Origin: Pegoplata infirma
Lineage: Eukaryota; Arthropoda; Insecta; Diptera; Anthomyiidae
NCBI GenBank assembly: GCA_963921195.1
Contig: OY992538.1
Location: forward strand, 10,502,330-10,566,329
Direction: 5' to 3'
Length of the DNA stretch: 64,000 nucleotides
Shown here piece after piece: positions 8,947-20,314 of the stretch; the stretch's first letter is position 1; every line of letters starts with the position of its first letter. The notes beneath the pieces were generated by a model that had not been told where the DNA came from, did not search any database, and worked only from the letters and a program-made list of their open reading frames with translations. The position numbers and the translations under genes were made by a program.

Positions 8947-11900
8947 GAATTCCAAATACCATTTTAAATATTTTATCTTTTAATATACATGGTTTAGGTA
9001 ATAAATGTTTGTCTCCTGATTTTTTTGAGTATATTTGTAGTTGTGATGTATTTGCATTATTTGAAACACACGTAGAGGAGGAAAGAGTCGATAATTGGAG
9101 AAAATATTTTAAAAATCATGAATTGTTTTGGAGACCAGCCACCCGGGTAAATGTTCGAGGAAGAGCTATAGCAGGTTGTGTGTATGGGGTAAATAGAAAT
9201 TTAAGAGAAATTGGTTTGAAGCATTCTTTTCACACAATTGACGGTATAGTGGTCATTCGAATTGAAATAAATGAAATAAAACTTAGTATTATACCAGTTT
9301 ATATAAGAGGTGCGGCATGGAATGAAGAGTTTCAAGAGTTAAAAGCTTTTTTCAATAATAATAATGAAAGTAATGCTGTAGTTGTTGGAGACATGAACGT
9401 GCGAATTGGTGAAATACAACAAAATATAGAAGAAATTCACAAATCATCATTTACTGCAGGGTTAGAAAACAGAAAATCGGAAGATAAAACGATAAAGAGT
9501 AATGGAAAGCAGCTGATTGAGTTTTGCAATGATTTTGGACTAGTAGTTTTAAACGGACGTACAGTTGGTGATGAAAGTGGCGCTTTAACGTACTTAGGTA
9601 CAGGTGGAAGATCCGTAAATGATATCTGTGCAATATCACAAGAAGCATTGCAATATGTAGAACAATTTAAAGTTGATTCTAAAATCTGGTCAGATCACAT
9701 GCCGCTTAGGTTAAAGTTAAGTTTTAAAGGTCATAATGAAAGAGTCGAAAGAATGAGCCTTTTGCCAAAATTAAAATGGAAAGATGAAGAAAAAGAAATA
9801 TATCAAAGAAAACTTAATCAAAATCTGAGGGTGCAAGAAATGCAAGGTACTTTTTATTCTCTAGACCAATTGGTAAACGTTATTAAGGCGTCAATATCTC
9901 AACCAGGTCAAAATAAAAACACAATCACTTTTAAAAACAAATGGTTCAATTATAAATGCCTAAAAACAAGAAAAAAATCTTTTGAGCTTTTAAATGTATT
10001 TAGAAAATCAAAAAATCCGCAGGATAAAGAGAACTATCTTCAAGCCAAACGGTGTTATGTTAATGAATGTAGAAAACAGAAGGAAAAATATTATGCAGAG
10101 CTCAATATAAAAATTAGTAACACAAATAATTCAAAAAAGTGGTGGGAACTAGCGAAGGAAATACGAGGAGATTGTTTTAAAATGGGTTCATCTGTACCTG
10201 CAGATGAGTTTAAGGATTACTTTCGGAGTTTACTGAATCAACCAATAGAATCTTTTGATATGCATTTTGCTCCAACGTGGTACGCAGATGATGATTTAGA
10301 TAGAGCTGTAACAGTAGAAGAAGTTAAAAAAGTGTTGAGTTTAACAAAGCCAAATAAAGCACCAGGAGTAGACAGAGTTCCATACGAAATGTTTCAAAAT
10401 GCGACTATAGAATTTCTTAACGAATTAACAAAAACCTTTAATATCATATTTGAAACTGGCAGAGTTGATGATAAATTCGTACAAAGTATAATTTTTCCAA
10501 TACATAAAAAGGGAGATCTCAATAACCCCAATAACTATAGGGGGATATCGTTTATGAATTGTGCGGCTAAAGTACTAATGGGAGCTATTCATGCAAGACT
10601 AACAAGCTGGATAGAAAAACATAATGTTTTAAATGAATTTCAAGCTGGTTTTAGACCTCAGTATTCAACAGTCGACAATATATATAATTTGGCTGCTTTA
10701 GTTCATTTAAAGGGTATGGAAAAAAAGAAGATATACGCATTTTTCGTAGACTTCAAAGCAGCCTTTGATAGAGTTTCAAGAAGCTCCTTAATTTTCAAGC
10801 TACATGGCTTAGGCATTTCTGCAAAAATCATAAATTTTATAAAAAATGTATATAAACACACAGAATCTGCCGTTTGGACGGGAAAAGATCTATCAGAATT
10901 TTTCGATACTTACACAGGAGTCAAACAAGGTTGTCTTTTATCACCGTTGCTATTTACATTGTACCTTAATGACCTTCATGAATATCTAGGAGGTGGCTTG
11001 ATGATACAGGAGATAAATGTGCGTTTGTTACTCTACGCAGACGATATTGTAATATTGGCAGACGATATAAATGTCTTGCAAAGAATGGTTAATAATTTAG
11101 AACGATATTGCGATTTATGGAACATGGAAGTGAATATGAGTAAATCGGAAATGATGGTCTTCCGGAATGGTGGTAGGCTAGCAACACATGAAAAAATAAA
11201 ATACAAGGGCCAATATGTAAATATCGTAAACGAATACTGCTATCTAGGAGTAATCTTGACGCCAAAAATGAGTTTCACAAAACACCTTGAAAAAAGAAAT
11301 ACATCAGCAAAGAATAGTATAAACGCCACGTGGAAAAGTTTTATGGGAAAGGCAAATTTAGCACTCGAAGCAAAATGGAAACTTTTTCAATCTGTGTGCC
11401 GTTCCATACAAACGTACGCAGCTCAAGTATGGGGATGTTGGTTATTTGACGAAGTGGACAAGTTGCAAAGATATTTTATAAAAAGAATACTCAAGTTACC
11501 AGATTTCACTCCAAATTATTGTTTAAATTTAGAAACAAATGCAGAATTAAGCTATTTTTACACTCTGGACCTTCATATGAATTACGTTTTTAAAACCCTT
11601 TTTCGATACAATGAAAACAGATTACCTTACAGGCTTTCGGTGCTAATTTTAAGAAACAACATATTTTGGTCAAAGAAAATCAATGAACTGGGCAACGAGT
11701 TTAATATTAAATTTGAAAATATGTCGGAAGAAGAATGGCTTTCAAGAGGTACCTTGTTATTACAACAAATGAAAAATAAAACCCGTACACAAATGCAAGA
11801 AAAAGCTTTAAACAGCAGAACCCGATTTTATAGATATTTAGATCACAGAAAAGGGACGGATTATATCGAAACATCCAAAAACCTACACCAAATCACAACA

Positions 11901-12194
11901 ATTTTCAAAACCAGATGTGATATTTTGCCATTACGCGCAAATACGTTTAATAGTAATGAAAGTAAAACGTGCAGTTTATGTAACTCTGGTGAAGATGAAA
12001 CACTGCAGCATTTCATTGCAACATGTCCTATACTCAGAGAATTTAGAAGCAGACATTTAGGTAAAAGTTATTTAAATAAAATTGAAATGATAAATATTTT
12101 AAATGGTACAATTCCTAACGGATGGAATAGGCTATATAAATTTGTTACTAATGCATTAAATTATAGAAGAATGATATTAGAAGAATTTGTATAA
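8943..12194 (+). CDS. LINE ORF2: AP endonuclease - reverse transcriptase
   Basis: The -1 frame gives 1,083 residues after the slip; a TTG at 9009 is not a credible eukaryotic start. Residues 1-250 are an exonuclease-endonuclease-phosphatase domain: ILSFNIHGLG near residue 8, FETHV near 41, VVVGDMN near 146 and SDHMPL near 251. The reverse transcriptase spans roughly 460-790: APGVDRVPYE, the FVDFKAAFD motif with catalytic Asp near 603, GVKQGCLLSPLLF, and the YADD box near 698-701. A C-terminal CX2CX9HX4C knuckle lies near 1010-1028. The enzyme would nick target DNA and prime reverse transcription there. No RNase H domain is visible. The frame is fully open, so the copy is plausibly functional. 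Confidence 0.93.
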   Translation, partial: LGIPNTILNILSFNIHGLGNKCLSPDFFEYICSCDVFALFETHVEEERVDNWRKYFKNHELFWRPATRVNVRGRAIAGCVYGVNRNLREIGLKHSFHTIDGIVVIRIEINEIKLSIIPVYIRGAAWNEEFQELKAFFNNNNESNAVVVGDMNVRIGEIQQNIEEIHKSSFTAGLENRKSEDKTIKSNGKQLIEFCNDFGLVVLNGRTVGDESGALTYLGTGGRSVNDICAISQEALQYVEQFKVDSKIWSDHMPLRLKLSFKGHNERVERMSLLPKLKWKDEEKEIYQRKLNQNLRVQEMQGTFYSLDQLVNVIKASISQPGQNKNTITFKNKWFNYKCLKTRKKSFELLNVFRKSKNPQDKENYLQAKRCYVNECRKQKEKYYAELNIKISNTNNSKKWWELAKEIRGDCFKMGSSVPADEFKDYFRSLLNQPIESFDMHFAPTWYADDDLDRAVTVEEVKKVLSLTKPNKAPGVDRVPYEMFQNATIEFLNELTKTFNIIFETGRVDDKFVQSIIFPIHKKGDLNNPNNYRGISFMNCAAKVLMGAIHARLTSWIEKHNVLNEFQAGFRPQYSTVDNIYNLAALVHLKGMEKKKIYAFFVDFKAAFDRVSRSSLIFKLHGLGISAKIINFIKNVYKHTESAVWTGKDLSEFFDTYTGVKQGCLLSPLLFTLYLNDLHEYLGGGLMIQEINVRLLLYADDIVILADDINVLQRMVNNLERYCDLWNMEVNMSKSEMMVFRNGGRLATHEKIKYKGQYVNIVNEYCYLGVILTPKMSFTKHLEKRNTSAKNSINATWKSFMGKANLALEAKWKLFQSVCRSIQTYAAQVWGCWLFDEVDKLQRYFIKRILKLPDFTPNYCLNLETNAELSYFYTLDLHMNYVFKTLFRYNENRLPYRLSVLILRNNIFWSKKINELGNEFNIKFENMSEEEWLSRGTLLLQQMKNKTRTQMQEKALNSRTRFYRYLDHRKGTDYIETSKNLHQITTIFKTRCDILPLRANTFNSNESKTCSLCNSGEDETLQHFIATCPILREFRSRHLGKSYLNKIEMINILNGTIPNGWNRLYKFVTNALNYRRMILEEFV

Positions 12195-12294
12195 TTACTT
12201 AGTGTAAACTTAGGTTTGTTAAGATATATTTTTTATAACAGACGACTATAAGTCATTGTTATGAATTACCTACTTTATTTATTTACATTATTTA

Positions 12295-12327
12295 AATAAA
12301 GATTACAATACAATACAATACAATACA
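12295..12327 (+). terminator. LINE poly(A) signal and CAATA tail
   Basis: AATAAA at 12295-12300 precedes GATTACAATACAATAC-type pentanucleotide repeats that end at the target duplication. Simple-repeat tails of this kind are common for non-poly(A) insect LINEs. Between the ORF2 stop and the signal lie only about 100 AT-rich bases. Confidence 0.75.
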
Positions 12328-14245
12328 ATATAACATAGATGTTTTTTGTCCACTATTCGTAGTGTCATGGACGCCTTTATGATCCACAAAATGCAAGTTT
12401 TTTATCAGAGACCAATTTAGCGGTTAATTTCGCGAAAACTTAAAAAAATGAAGAAATCCGCGAATTAAAGGGGTTAAGATGAAAAGCTTTAAACCAAATT
12501 TATATTAGAAATATTGCTACAAGTTATATCTTTGTTTTCCATTCCATAAAATTTAAAAATCATTAGCTTTGGATTTTTTTTTGTTAAAAAAGCAGCTGAA
12601 TTTCAGCCAATCTTTAATGACATTTTACAAGAAAACTGTACCATACATCGAAAAACGGAGTACGCCATTCGATTCAGCATGTCCGAAATATATTGAAATG
12701 ATGGTCGTACCTCTTGTTTTCTAAAATAGTGGTTAGTTTTGTCACGCAGTGTTATTAGAGCGCTCAGAAAAAGTAACCATTTTGAAAGGAAAAAACACTC
12801 ATATTATTATGTTTTCTGACCGTCTAAGGACTCTTTTATGAGTCTCTGGGTTGTTTTTTTATTAATTTTTTTTACACTTGATATAAAAATTGAATTGAAA
12901 ATACATAAATTTGTATTAATTTTAATTATTTCAATACTTTTTTAAAAAAAGATTTTTTTCACAAAAAAAAGATTTTTTTCACAAAAAAAAGATTTTTTTT
13001 CAGAAATAAAAAGTTTTTTCAAAAAAATATATGGCAACACTGGATGCAGTAGTTGCAGTATATTTTTAAAAATTATAATATTAACCTCTCGTCCTTTCTT
13101 TATTGGGATATTCTCTACTCTCTTTATTGGGATATTCTCCCATTAAATACTCATAGAGTTTCTTGCTTTCAAAAAATGTTGGCAATTTTCAGGAATGAAT
13201 TGAAGATCGTTTCGGGGGGTCCCAATTCCCCCATCATCAGAATTCTTTAGAAAATTAGGTAATACTGTTAGCATGCAAACATCAAATATTCATACTCTAA
13301 ATAATCTCAACTTAGTGAGAAAGCAAATATGATTTTCGAAGTTCCACCAGCATTACACCAAATATAATTTGAAAATTTTTTTAAAGCAACCCAGCAAAAC
13401 ATGGTAATGAGTTGTGAAAAGTAATGATTACCAAGTAAACTATTTATAATGAGTACCCATAACCATTAACATTATTTTAAGCCCAAAAGTAACTACTTCT
13501 CAGTAATATGTTATAAAAGCACCTCTAAGTAATAATATCTTCTTGCACTTGCAGTTTTTAAACTTTACAATTCAACTAACTTAAAAAGTACTTAAAAACT
13601 TAATAAAAATTACGCAATTTTTAAGTTTTAGTAAAAACAAGTTAAATTTTAAAAGTTTTAATTAACTAATTATTTTACTTCTTATTGGTAATGGGTTTTT
13701 ACTCCTTATTTGTAATCCGAGGCAGTAACTACTTATTTATCTCCATACTCTTCCCTAGTTATTTTTGTCTCACGCCCTTGTTAAAATAATTAGTGTTTCA
13801 TTCAATTAGTAACTACTTATTAACATCTGTTTCGGATTACAAAACCCATTACTAGTAATGTCAATTATTGCTGGGAAGAAACCCTATGAGTATTTAATGG
13901 GAGAATATCCCAATAAACAAAGTAGAGTTATCATAAGTACTTGTTATGTTAATTCATAATGGGGAACATGAAAAGGCCTCGAATCAGAATAAACTCTTTT
14001 TCATTGTATATTTCAGAAATTTATATTTTTTTATCAGAAATTTCCATTTATATTTCCGAAACATCTATTTATGTTTCAGAAATTTCCAACTGTAATCAAA
14101 AAATTTCGATTTGAATTTTAAAATTTTATAAATGATGGAAATATAAAGGAATTTTTTGGAAAGAATTAAGAAAATTTTGAAATACAAATGGAAATTTTTG
14201 AAATACAAGTGAAAATTTCTAAAATATACATGGATTTTTTTTTTT

Positions 14246-16111
14246 AAATTAAAGTAAAATTTTGTTAATACCAATTATAAAATTGTGAAATCCAAATGAA
14301 ATCAAAATGTCTTATAAAATAACAACCGATTTCTCAACTTATTACACTTAACCCATTTTAGCTCTCAACGAGTCATTTTACGCATTTAAGTATGATCGAT
14401 TGCTAAGACGTTTCTCTTATTTTTTTTAACATTTTAACGTGTTGTGGTTTTCATCTTGTTGCTAAGTGCACATTTTTATTTTGTTAACAAATTTGGTAAA
14501 TTTAAACAAATCGCAAATAAATTAATAAACCGTTTCTTTTTTTTTTTTTTTGGTTTTTTGTTCTTCTAAATTGCCATGTTGCCAAATTGTTTAAGACAAA
14601 TTTGTGTGTTATTGTTTTTGTCGTAAAATTGAAAATATATTGCTTAAAATCTAGGTTAAGTTTTTTTTTTGGTAAGACATTTCAAAAAAATTATAATGAA
14701 TCACCAGATTTCAAAGTTTACAACAAAGGCTTTGTTGTTAAATAAGGATGAAATTGAAAATTTATGCAGCAACCGCAAATGAAATTGAAAAATAATGAGA
14801 ACGGGCTTTTTGTTACGAAATTAAACTTCTCTTAATTACAAGAGATTGAGTTTAAATTGAGAAAGAGAGTTTTAAACAGTTACTCTTAGATAAATTTAAG
14901 TCTTTGTTCATCTGCTTGCTCTCTGTTAAAAAATTAAATTGTTATAGGTGTTCTGGTTGATAATAATGCTGGTAAAATTTCGCTTAAACCAGAGGGTCTC
15001 AAACGGTGAATGATATAGTTTAACTTTTCGGATAGAAATAAGGTGATAATTTGTGATTTGTGAAAGCCGAATATATTTCTTTTTACGAGAATGGATTTTT
15101 GTACGTGTAATCCAAAAGTATTAATTGGCACTATACTCAAAAAAGTTTGTAAAATTACAAGTAAAAGGTCTCGTAATTCTATTTTACTAATATTTTTGTC
15201 TTTTTACAAAAATTGTTGCATATTTAATAAAACGAAAACTACAGTTTGCTTTGTAATTTTACTAATTTGTGTTGGTAAATTTATTTTACAAATTTTTTAG
15301 GTAAATTTACAAAAAAGTGAATGATTTTACAAATTAAAAAAATATTACAAGGTGTTTAGTTGTTTTACACAAGAAAACTGTAATTGTACAACAAAATTTT
15401 ACTTGATGTTATTTAGTCTTTCTACCAGAAAAAATGTTTTATTACAAACATTTTTTTAAAGATTTTTTAAATCGTTCACAAGGTTTTCAGTTTTTTAACA
15501 CAGAAAATTTAATTAAACAAAAATATGTGTTGAAAAGTACAAAATTCCAAGGTAATTTTACAACACATATTTTATTACTAGAATTTATGTTGTCTTAAAA
15601 AAATTGAATTATGCAAAAATAGGACACGCAAAAATTTTCTAAGTTCAGATTTTTTTTTGGCGTTTTGGAGTAACAAATTTTGTTAAAAATCATTTTTTAT
15701 AAATAAAAGATTTCGTTAAAAAAAAAAAAAAAATGAAATTTTTTTTTAAGTTCCGGACACAAACATTTTTCAAATAATTGTAAACTTTAGCAAAGAAAAA
15801 ATAATTTTTACACCATTTTTTTGTAATTTGCTCTTGGTAAAATACCACAAGTTTTATGTGTTTTTACTATATTATTGTTCTAGCTTTTTTTATTTTTACC
15901 ATTTTTATTGGTAATTTTACCATATTTTTGGTTATTTTTTGTTTAAATCTGGCAACACAAATGCCAATAAAAAGCTGCCAATTATGACAAATTAAGATTT
16001 TCTTATTTTAACAAATACTTAAACATCCAATTTACAATATCCAAAGTTTTTTTTTTAAATTATTTAAAAATACTTGTGAAAATAATTAAAAATTCGAAAA
16101 AAAAATTGTTA
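14246..16111. other. AT-rich non-coding stretch
   Basis: No gene or clear repeat is seen. The sequence is dominated by A and T runs and by words such as ttttacaa, ttgtaaat and accaattttt that recur in loose, degenerate form from about 15100 to 15950. Short frames at 14934 and 15091 lack any domain. Confidence 0.5.
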
Positions 16112-16770
16112 TTATACCCTCCAACCACAGTATGGGGGTATACTCACTTTGTCATTCCGTTTGTAACGCATAGAAATATCGGTGGGGGACCTAAAGTATA
16201 TATATTATTGATCTATGAACGATTATAAGTCATTCTATGAATGTCCGTCCGTCCGCCCGTCTGTATAAAGCACGATTCAGTCCAAAATAAAAGAGCTAGA
16301 CTCCTGAAAATTGGCACGAATGTGTCTCATAGTCATAGGCCGGTTAAGTTCAGAAATGGGTAAAATCGGATAAGGGGCAAAAAAGTTCCCCCTTAAAGAA
16401 CCTCTATAAAAACACCATTTTTTACAACTTTTTTGCATTTTTGTTAAAAAAATTAAACCTTTTTATGTCAGAAGGAATTAAAAGTCATACAGTTAGACCC
16501 CGGGAGCTACAAAATAGTGTTTTTTTTTTGCCCCGCCTCCTTTTGTTGGCGTGGATTAAAAAAACATAAAAATTATGAGAAAATGGTATAACTAAAGTTC
16601 AAAGAGCATAATAAATAATTTAGTAAACATTTATCGCGTTGGGGAAGGTATCCCCCAGCATCACCCAGAGCCCCTCCCAAAAACGCCTCTGAAATTGTTT
16701 TATATGTACTTTAACATGTTGGAGGGTATCAAAGATTCGGCACAGAATTTAACACTCGCACTTGTTTTTT
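16112..16770 (+). mobile_element. TATACCCTCC element, copy B
   Basis: Starts TTATACCCTCCAACCACAG and ends TGGAGGGTATC, followed by a tail with GATTCGGC. Contains GTCATTCCGTTTGTAAC and GTCCGTCCGTCCGCCCGTCT. It belongs to the same sub-type as the copy at 23012 (CCAACCACAG...ATGGGGGTATACTC). Non-coding. Confidence 0.7.
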
Positions 16771-16967
16771 GACTAATTTTTCCTGAAAATATAAGAAATT
16801 TCTTGTGTAGCCTCCTTCGCAATTCTCATATGTTCTACTCAAGAAAAACTAAAAAAAAAAACAGTTGCTTAAACAAACAATTTGTAAATTTACAATTTTA
16901 TTTTTTTTTTCTACTTTATTTTGCAAATTTACAATTATTTTTTAAGTCTCTAATTTGTAAATTTTAT

Positions 16968-17890
16968 TTTTATACCCTCCACTCTAGTGATAGAGGGTAT
17001 ATATAAGTTTGTCATTCCGTTTGTAACACATCGAAATATTGTTCTAGGACCCCATAAAGTATATATATTTATGATCCTCGATCGATTTAAGTCGATCTAG
17101 CGATGTCCGTCCGTCTGTCTGTCTGTCCGTAGAAAACACGCTAACTTTTGAAAGACTTCACAGAGGCTACTGAAGTTTAGCATATATGTTCGTCATTTAC
17201 CAGGTATTGCAATCCAGCCAAATCGGCCCAGTGGTTCAAAAGTTATGAGCAAAAGAGTAACTTTCGGCAGGGGTTTTTCGCGAATTTACTATATAAAAAA
17301 CACGATAACTTTCGAAAGACAATAATGAGAATGCTGAAACGTGGCATGTATCTTTGTCGTTCCTCAGGTCGATTTGGTATTGAATTTCAGATCAATCGGT
17401 CCAGTGGTTCAAAAGTTATAAGCAAAACACCGAATTTCAGATTTTGTTCATCTTAAATGCCACGTGGTAAACAAGTTTTAAAAGCATTGGTGGTAACTTA
17501 GAATGCTTTTCAAACTTGTTTAGTTTTAAAAGCATTTTGCCAATTTTAAAAATTTTAGTCGAAAAAAATTTTACACTCAAAAAAAAATTTAGTTGTTTTT
17601 TTACAAAAATTTCAATATGTTGTGTATTCAATATTTTTGTAGTCAATATTTTGTGCATTTACTCAGAAATATTTTTACAGTAAAAAGAAAAGTTTTACAC
17701 TCAAAAAAAAAAATTAGTAATTTTTTTTTTTTTTTTTAATGACAAAAAAAAAGTTGTTTACTCAAAATTAAATATTTCTAATCACAATTGTTAATTTTTT
17801 CACGTTAAAAATTTACTATCCTTTAAAAAAGGCATTGTGGAGGGTACTCATAGATTCGGCAAAGTCGAATTTAATTTTCTACTTGTTTTT
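16968..17890 (+). mobile_element. TATACCCTCC element, copy C
   Basis: Starts TTTATACCCTCCACTCTAGT and ends GTGGAGGGTACTC, then ATTCGGCAAAGTCGAATTTAA. It is the same sub-type as copy A but has no SINE insert, so it shows the uninterrupted form. Between copies B and C (16771-16967) only AT-rich filler is present. Confidence 0.7.
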
Positions 17891-18020
17891 TTTTTGCAAA
17901 TTTACAATTTTTGTTGTAAATATACGAGTTTTTCTCTGTAAAATAACAATCTGTTTCTGTTTACTATTTTGTTTCGTAAATTTATCAAATTTTTTGTAAA
18001 TTTCCCAAACAAATTTTTTA

Positions 18021-18330
18021 TTAGGGTGGAGCAAATTTCGCTTTTTTTCGAATTATGAAAAGGTCAGGGTCAGGAAAATTGCCTTTAAGGGTCGATACTA
18101 ACACCCAAAAATATCTGACCTGTAGGACAATGGCTTTGGGTTCCTTTTTTTACTTGAAAATCGGAAAGTTTTAAAGTGAAAAAAAATGTTTGACCTTTTT
18201 TTGCTTAAAATATTAGTTAAAAAAAAATTTTGTTTCTTTAAAAATAATTTTTTTTAAATTAATTTTAAATTGCACTAAAGGCCAAATTAAATAATAAAAT
18301 AACAAAAAATATACATCTTTTAAACACTGA
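18021..18330. repeat. TTAGGGTGGAGC dispersed repeat fragment
   Basis: TTAGGGTGGAGCAAATTTCGC resembles the start of other foldback elements in flies and shares TTAGGGTGG with the element at 28361. The right boundary is not recognisable, so the end given is a guess. Confidence 0.3.
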
Positions 18331-18343
18331 GCTCATATAACAG

Positions 18344-18638
18344 CCTGTTTTCGCATAACCGTATATATGTTAACATTAACCGTTTAACCGAAAACGCATC
18401 CACATTTAACAAAATCTACTTGGCATCACTTTTGTTGTGTGTCAAAATTTATTAAGGCAAACAAGAGAAAAAAGGCTTATGTCTGTGATACATAAAAAAG
18501 GACTGTGTCTATGCTATTTCATTAAAAATGTAAACTTGGCTTCACTTTTTATCGAAGCTAAAAATTAAATTTGATAATTATACACGCTAAAATTAAGCGT
18601 TGATAATTTAAAATTTGTATGGGTTATGCGAAAACAGG
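18344..18638. mobile_element. 295-bp MITE, CCTGTTTTCGCATAACC tips
   Basis: Perfect 17-bp terminal inverted repeats (CCTGTTTTCGCATAACC at 18344-18360, its reverse complement at 18622-18638). Flanks ATAAC and GATAAC are similar, but the target duplication is not clean. Non-coding. Confidence 0.65.
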
Positions 18639-18872
18639 GATAACGTTATATTTAAAAAACAAAAAATAAATAAAATTTTTACAGACCAAAAAAAAAAATT
18701 TACCATAAAAACACTTTTTCGGTAATGTCCGAATATTATTTTTTTCTTTTCACCTTGTTCGGAACTTATTAACTAAATACCGATAAAACAGTTGAACATG
18801 TTCTATCAGTATTCACCGGACATTTTTCGTTAAGATATCATAAATCATCAGATATGAACATTTTTTAACTTT

Positions 18873-19149
18873 CACACAAAAAAATTTTTACCAAGTACTT
18901 GGGAGGATATGCGTTTTTAAAGTTTTTTGCATATATTTTGCAATAAATAGCATAATTTTACCAAGTTTTTGCTTGTTTCTGATAAAAGTTTAGAAAATGA
19001 ATATAAGAGTATTTAACCTTGTGTAATTTTACAAAATTCTAAATATGCAAAAACTTGGTTAAATGTTACAAAATTTTTCATAATTAATGTAAAAAAAACT
19101 TTAAAAACGCATATCCTCTCAAGTTATTGGTAAAATATTTTTTTGTGTG
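18873..19149. mobile_element. 277-bp foldback MITE, CACACAAAAAAA tips
   Basis: The left arm (ttaccaagtacttgggagga then tatgcgtttttaaag) is the imperfect reverse complement of the right arm. The similarity may extend outward to 18853 and 19168. The interior repeats ttttaccaagt. Non-coding. Confidence 0.65.
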
Positions 19150-19404
19150 TTTCTTTAAAAACGTTCATCTCTTTTGAACTGCTTATATACAATTTTGCTA
19201 CTCTGTTAAGATAAAAGGTTGGGAGCTTCTGCATTAGACAAAAGCAAAAACAAGATCAGCTTGCGTGAGTCCCGTATCAATACACCAGCTCTATTTACAT
19301 GACGACAACAACTACCACCACCACCACTAACCACAAATGTAGCTGTTTTTACTGGCTTGGCTGGGTGTCTGTCTGGCCATATGCTTTATGTATTAACCAA
19401 AACT

Positions 19405-19445
19405 TAAGATCAGTTTAAGTTGTGACTCGAACGCGAACAGTTTTG
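19405..19445 (+). promoter_or_regulatory. Candidate core promoter (Inr, DPE-like)
   Basis: TCAGTT at 19410-19415 matches the fly initiator TCAGTY, with A+1 at 19412. AGTTTT at about +28 differs from the downstream promoter element RGWYVT at one position. The intervening gactcgaacgcgaacag is typical of fly 5' leaders. This lies 647 bp upstream of the exon ATG, so a long leader is implied. The motifs are short; the start site is inference. Confidence 0.35.
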
Positions 19446-20058
19446 TTGTTTTGATCGTAAAAAATTGCGCAAAAGCCGTAGAAAATAGGAGAAGAAAACA
19501 AAACGCACTACAAAAAAAAAAAAAATAATTGAAACAAAAACAAAAGAAAAAACTCGAAATGAGTATTGAATTTTTTTAATTTTGTGCAAAAAAAAAAATT
19601 ATAAAAATTAAAAAAAAAAACGAAACGAAACGCCATTCTTATTTGCTAGCAGGCAATGTGATGAGAATATGAATAATTTAAATAAAATTTTAAAATCGCT
19701 TAACAGAAATTCTTCTTCTCTAAAGTGAGGTTATGTTAAATTCTTTTAATTTTTTCTTTCGGAATTCCTTTTGTCTCGAATCGTCTGGAGTGTGTGAGTG
19801 TGTTATTGTTGTCTTTTGCTAATTAAAGAATGTTAATTAATTTTTTTTTATAAAAATAAATAAATTTGTGTGCAAAAGAAGTTAAAAAAAAATAACAAAC
19901 AAAAAAATGTTTTAAAAAATTAAACCCGGTTTAAAAAAAAAGTAAAATCAACAAAGTTTTCATGTTAATTTCTAAATAAAGAAAATATTGAAACGAAAAT
20001 ATTTGTGGTGAAAAATATTTAAAAAGAGAAAAAAATTAAAAAAAAAAAAAAATTCAAA
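19446..20058 (+). other. Probable 5' leader of host gene
   Basis: A-rich sequence (repeated aaacaaaa, aaaaataa, cgaaacgaaacg) between the candidate promoter and the ATG. It could contain an undetected 5' intron. Several short upstream ATGs are present. Assigned by position only. Confidence 0.35.
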
Positions 20059-20314
20059 ATGGTTACAACTACAAACAACAACAACAAGAGTAGCAGCAAT
20101 AGCCACAGCAGTAAATGCATTAGCAACCATACCAAAAACTTAGTAAATTTAACCAACAGCAACTATGCCAAATTGAAAAAGCAACATTACACCTACAAAA
20201 ACAACAACAGAAGCAAAATGTTTAATTTTCAAATAATTTTATTAGTCGGTTTTTGGTGTCTACTACAACTATTGAATAATGTGGCAATAATACAGGGTGC
20301 TGCCGTCTATACAA
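20059..20314 (+). CDS. Likely first coding exon of a secreted or membrane protein
   Basis: The ATG at 20059 sits in TTCAAAATGG, the ideal fly start context. The exon gives 85 residues: an Asn/Ser/Thr-rich polar stretch (1-53), then a hydrophobic segment (about 55-72, FQIILLVGFWCLLQLL), then small residues IIQGAA suitable for signal peptidase. Met54 (20218, context GCAAAATG) would make a textbook signal peptide and may be the true start. The open frame runs on to 20445, but a splice donor (A|GTATGT at 20314/20315) leaves phase 1, the usual phase of introns after a signal-peptide exon, and the sequence beyond is poly-A and AT-rich. The gene is not identified and no downstream exon was found in the window. 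Confidence 0.6.

Larger units (their letters stand above)
7928..12327 (+). mobile_element. Intact non-LTR (LINE) retrotransposon, 4.4 kb
   Basis: A complete-looking LINE: 221-bp 5' leader, ORF1 (coiled-coil RNA-binding protein), ORF2 (AP endonuclease, reverse transcriptase, C-terminal zinc knuckle), AATAAA at 12295-12300, and a 3' tail of ACAAT/CAATA repeats. It is bounded by a perfect 14-bp target duplication, ATATAACATAGATG, at 7914-7927 and 12328-12341. Unit 1 has the single empty site at 4128-4141. Both frames are open, so the copy is young and possibly active. The clade (Jockey/CR1/Ingi-like with APE endonuclease and no RNase H seen) cannot be settled by eye. Confidence 0.93.
7207..12751. 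mobile_element. Foldback element copy 2, split by non-LTR element
   Basis: Second copy of the CACTGCG/CGCAGTG foldback. Its right arm is interrupted at 7928-12341 by the non-LTR retrotransposon and one target duplication. Unit 1 shows the uninterrupted arm. The minus-strand frame at 7690-7953 is part of the foldback and not a gene. Confidence 0.75.
6046..14245 (+). repeat. Tandem duplication unit 2, carrying a retrotransposon
   Basis: This is the second copy of the 3,786-bp unit. It is expanded by 4,414 bp (element plus one target duplication) at 7928-12341. Positions 6046-7927 match unit 1 at an offset of 3,786, and 12342-14245 match at an offset of 8,200. Near-identity means either a very recent duplication or two haplotypes joined in the assembly. 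Confidence 0.9.
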
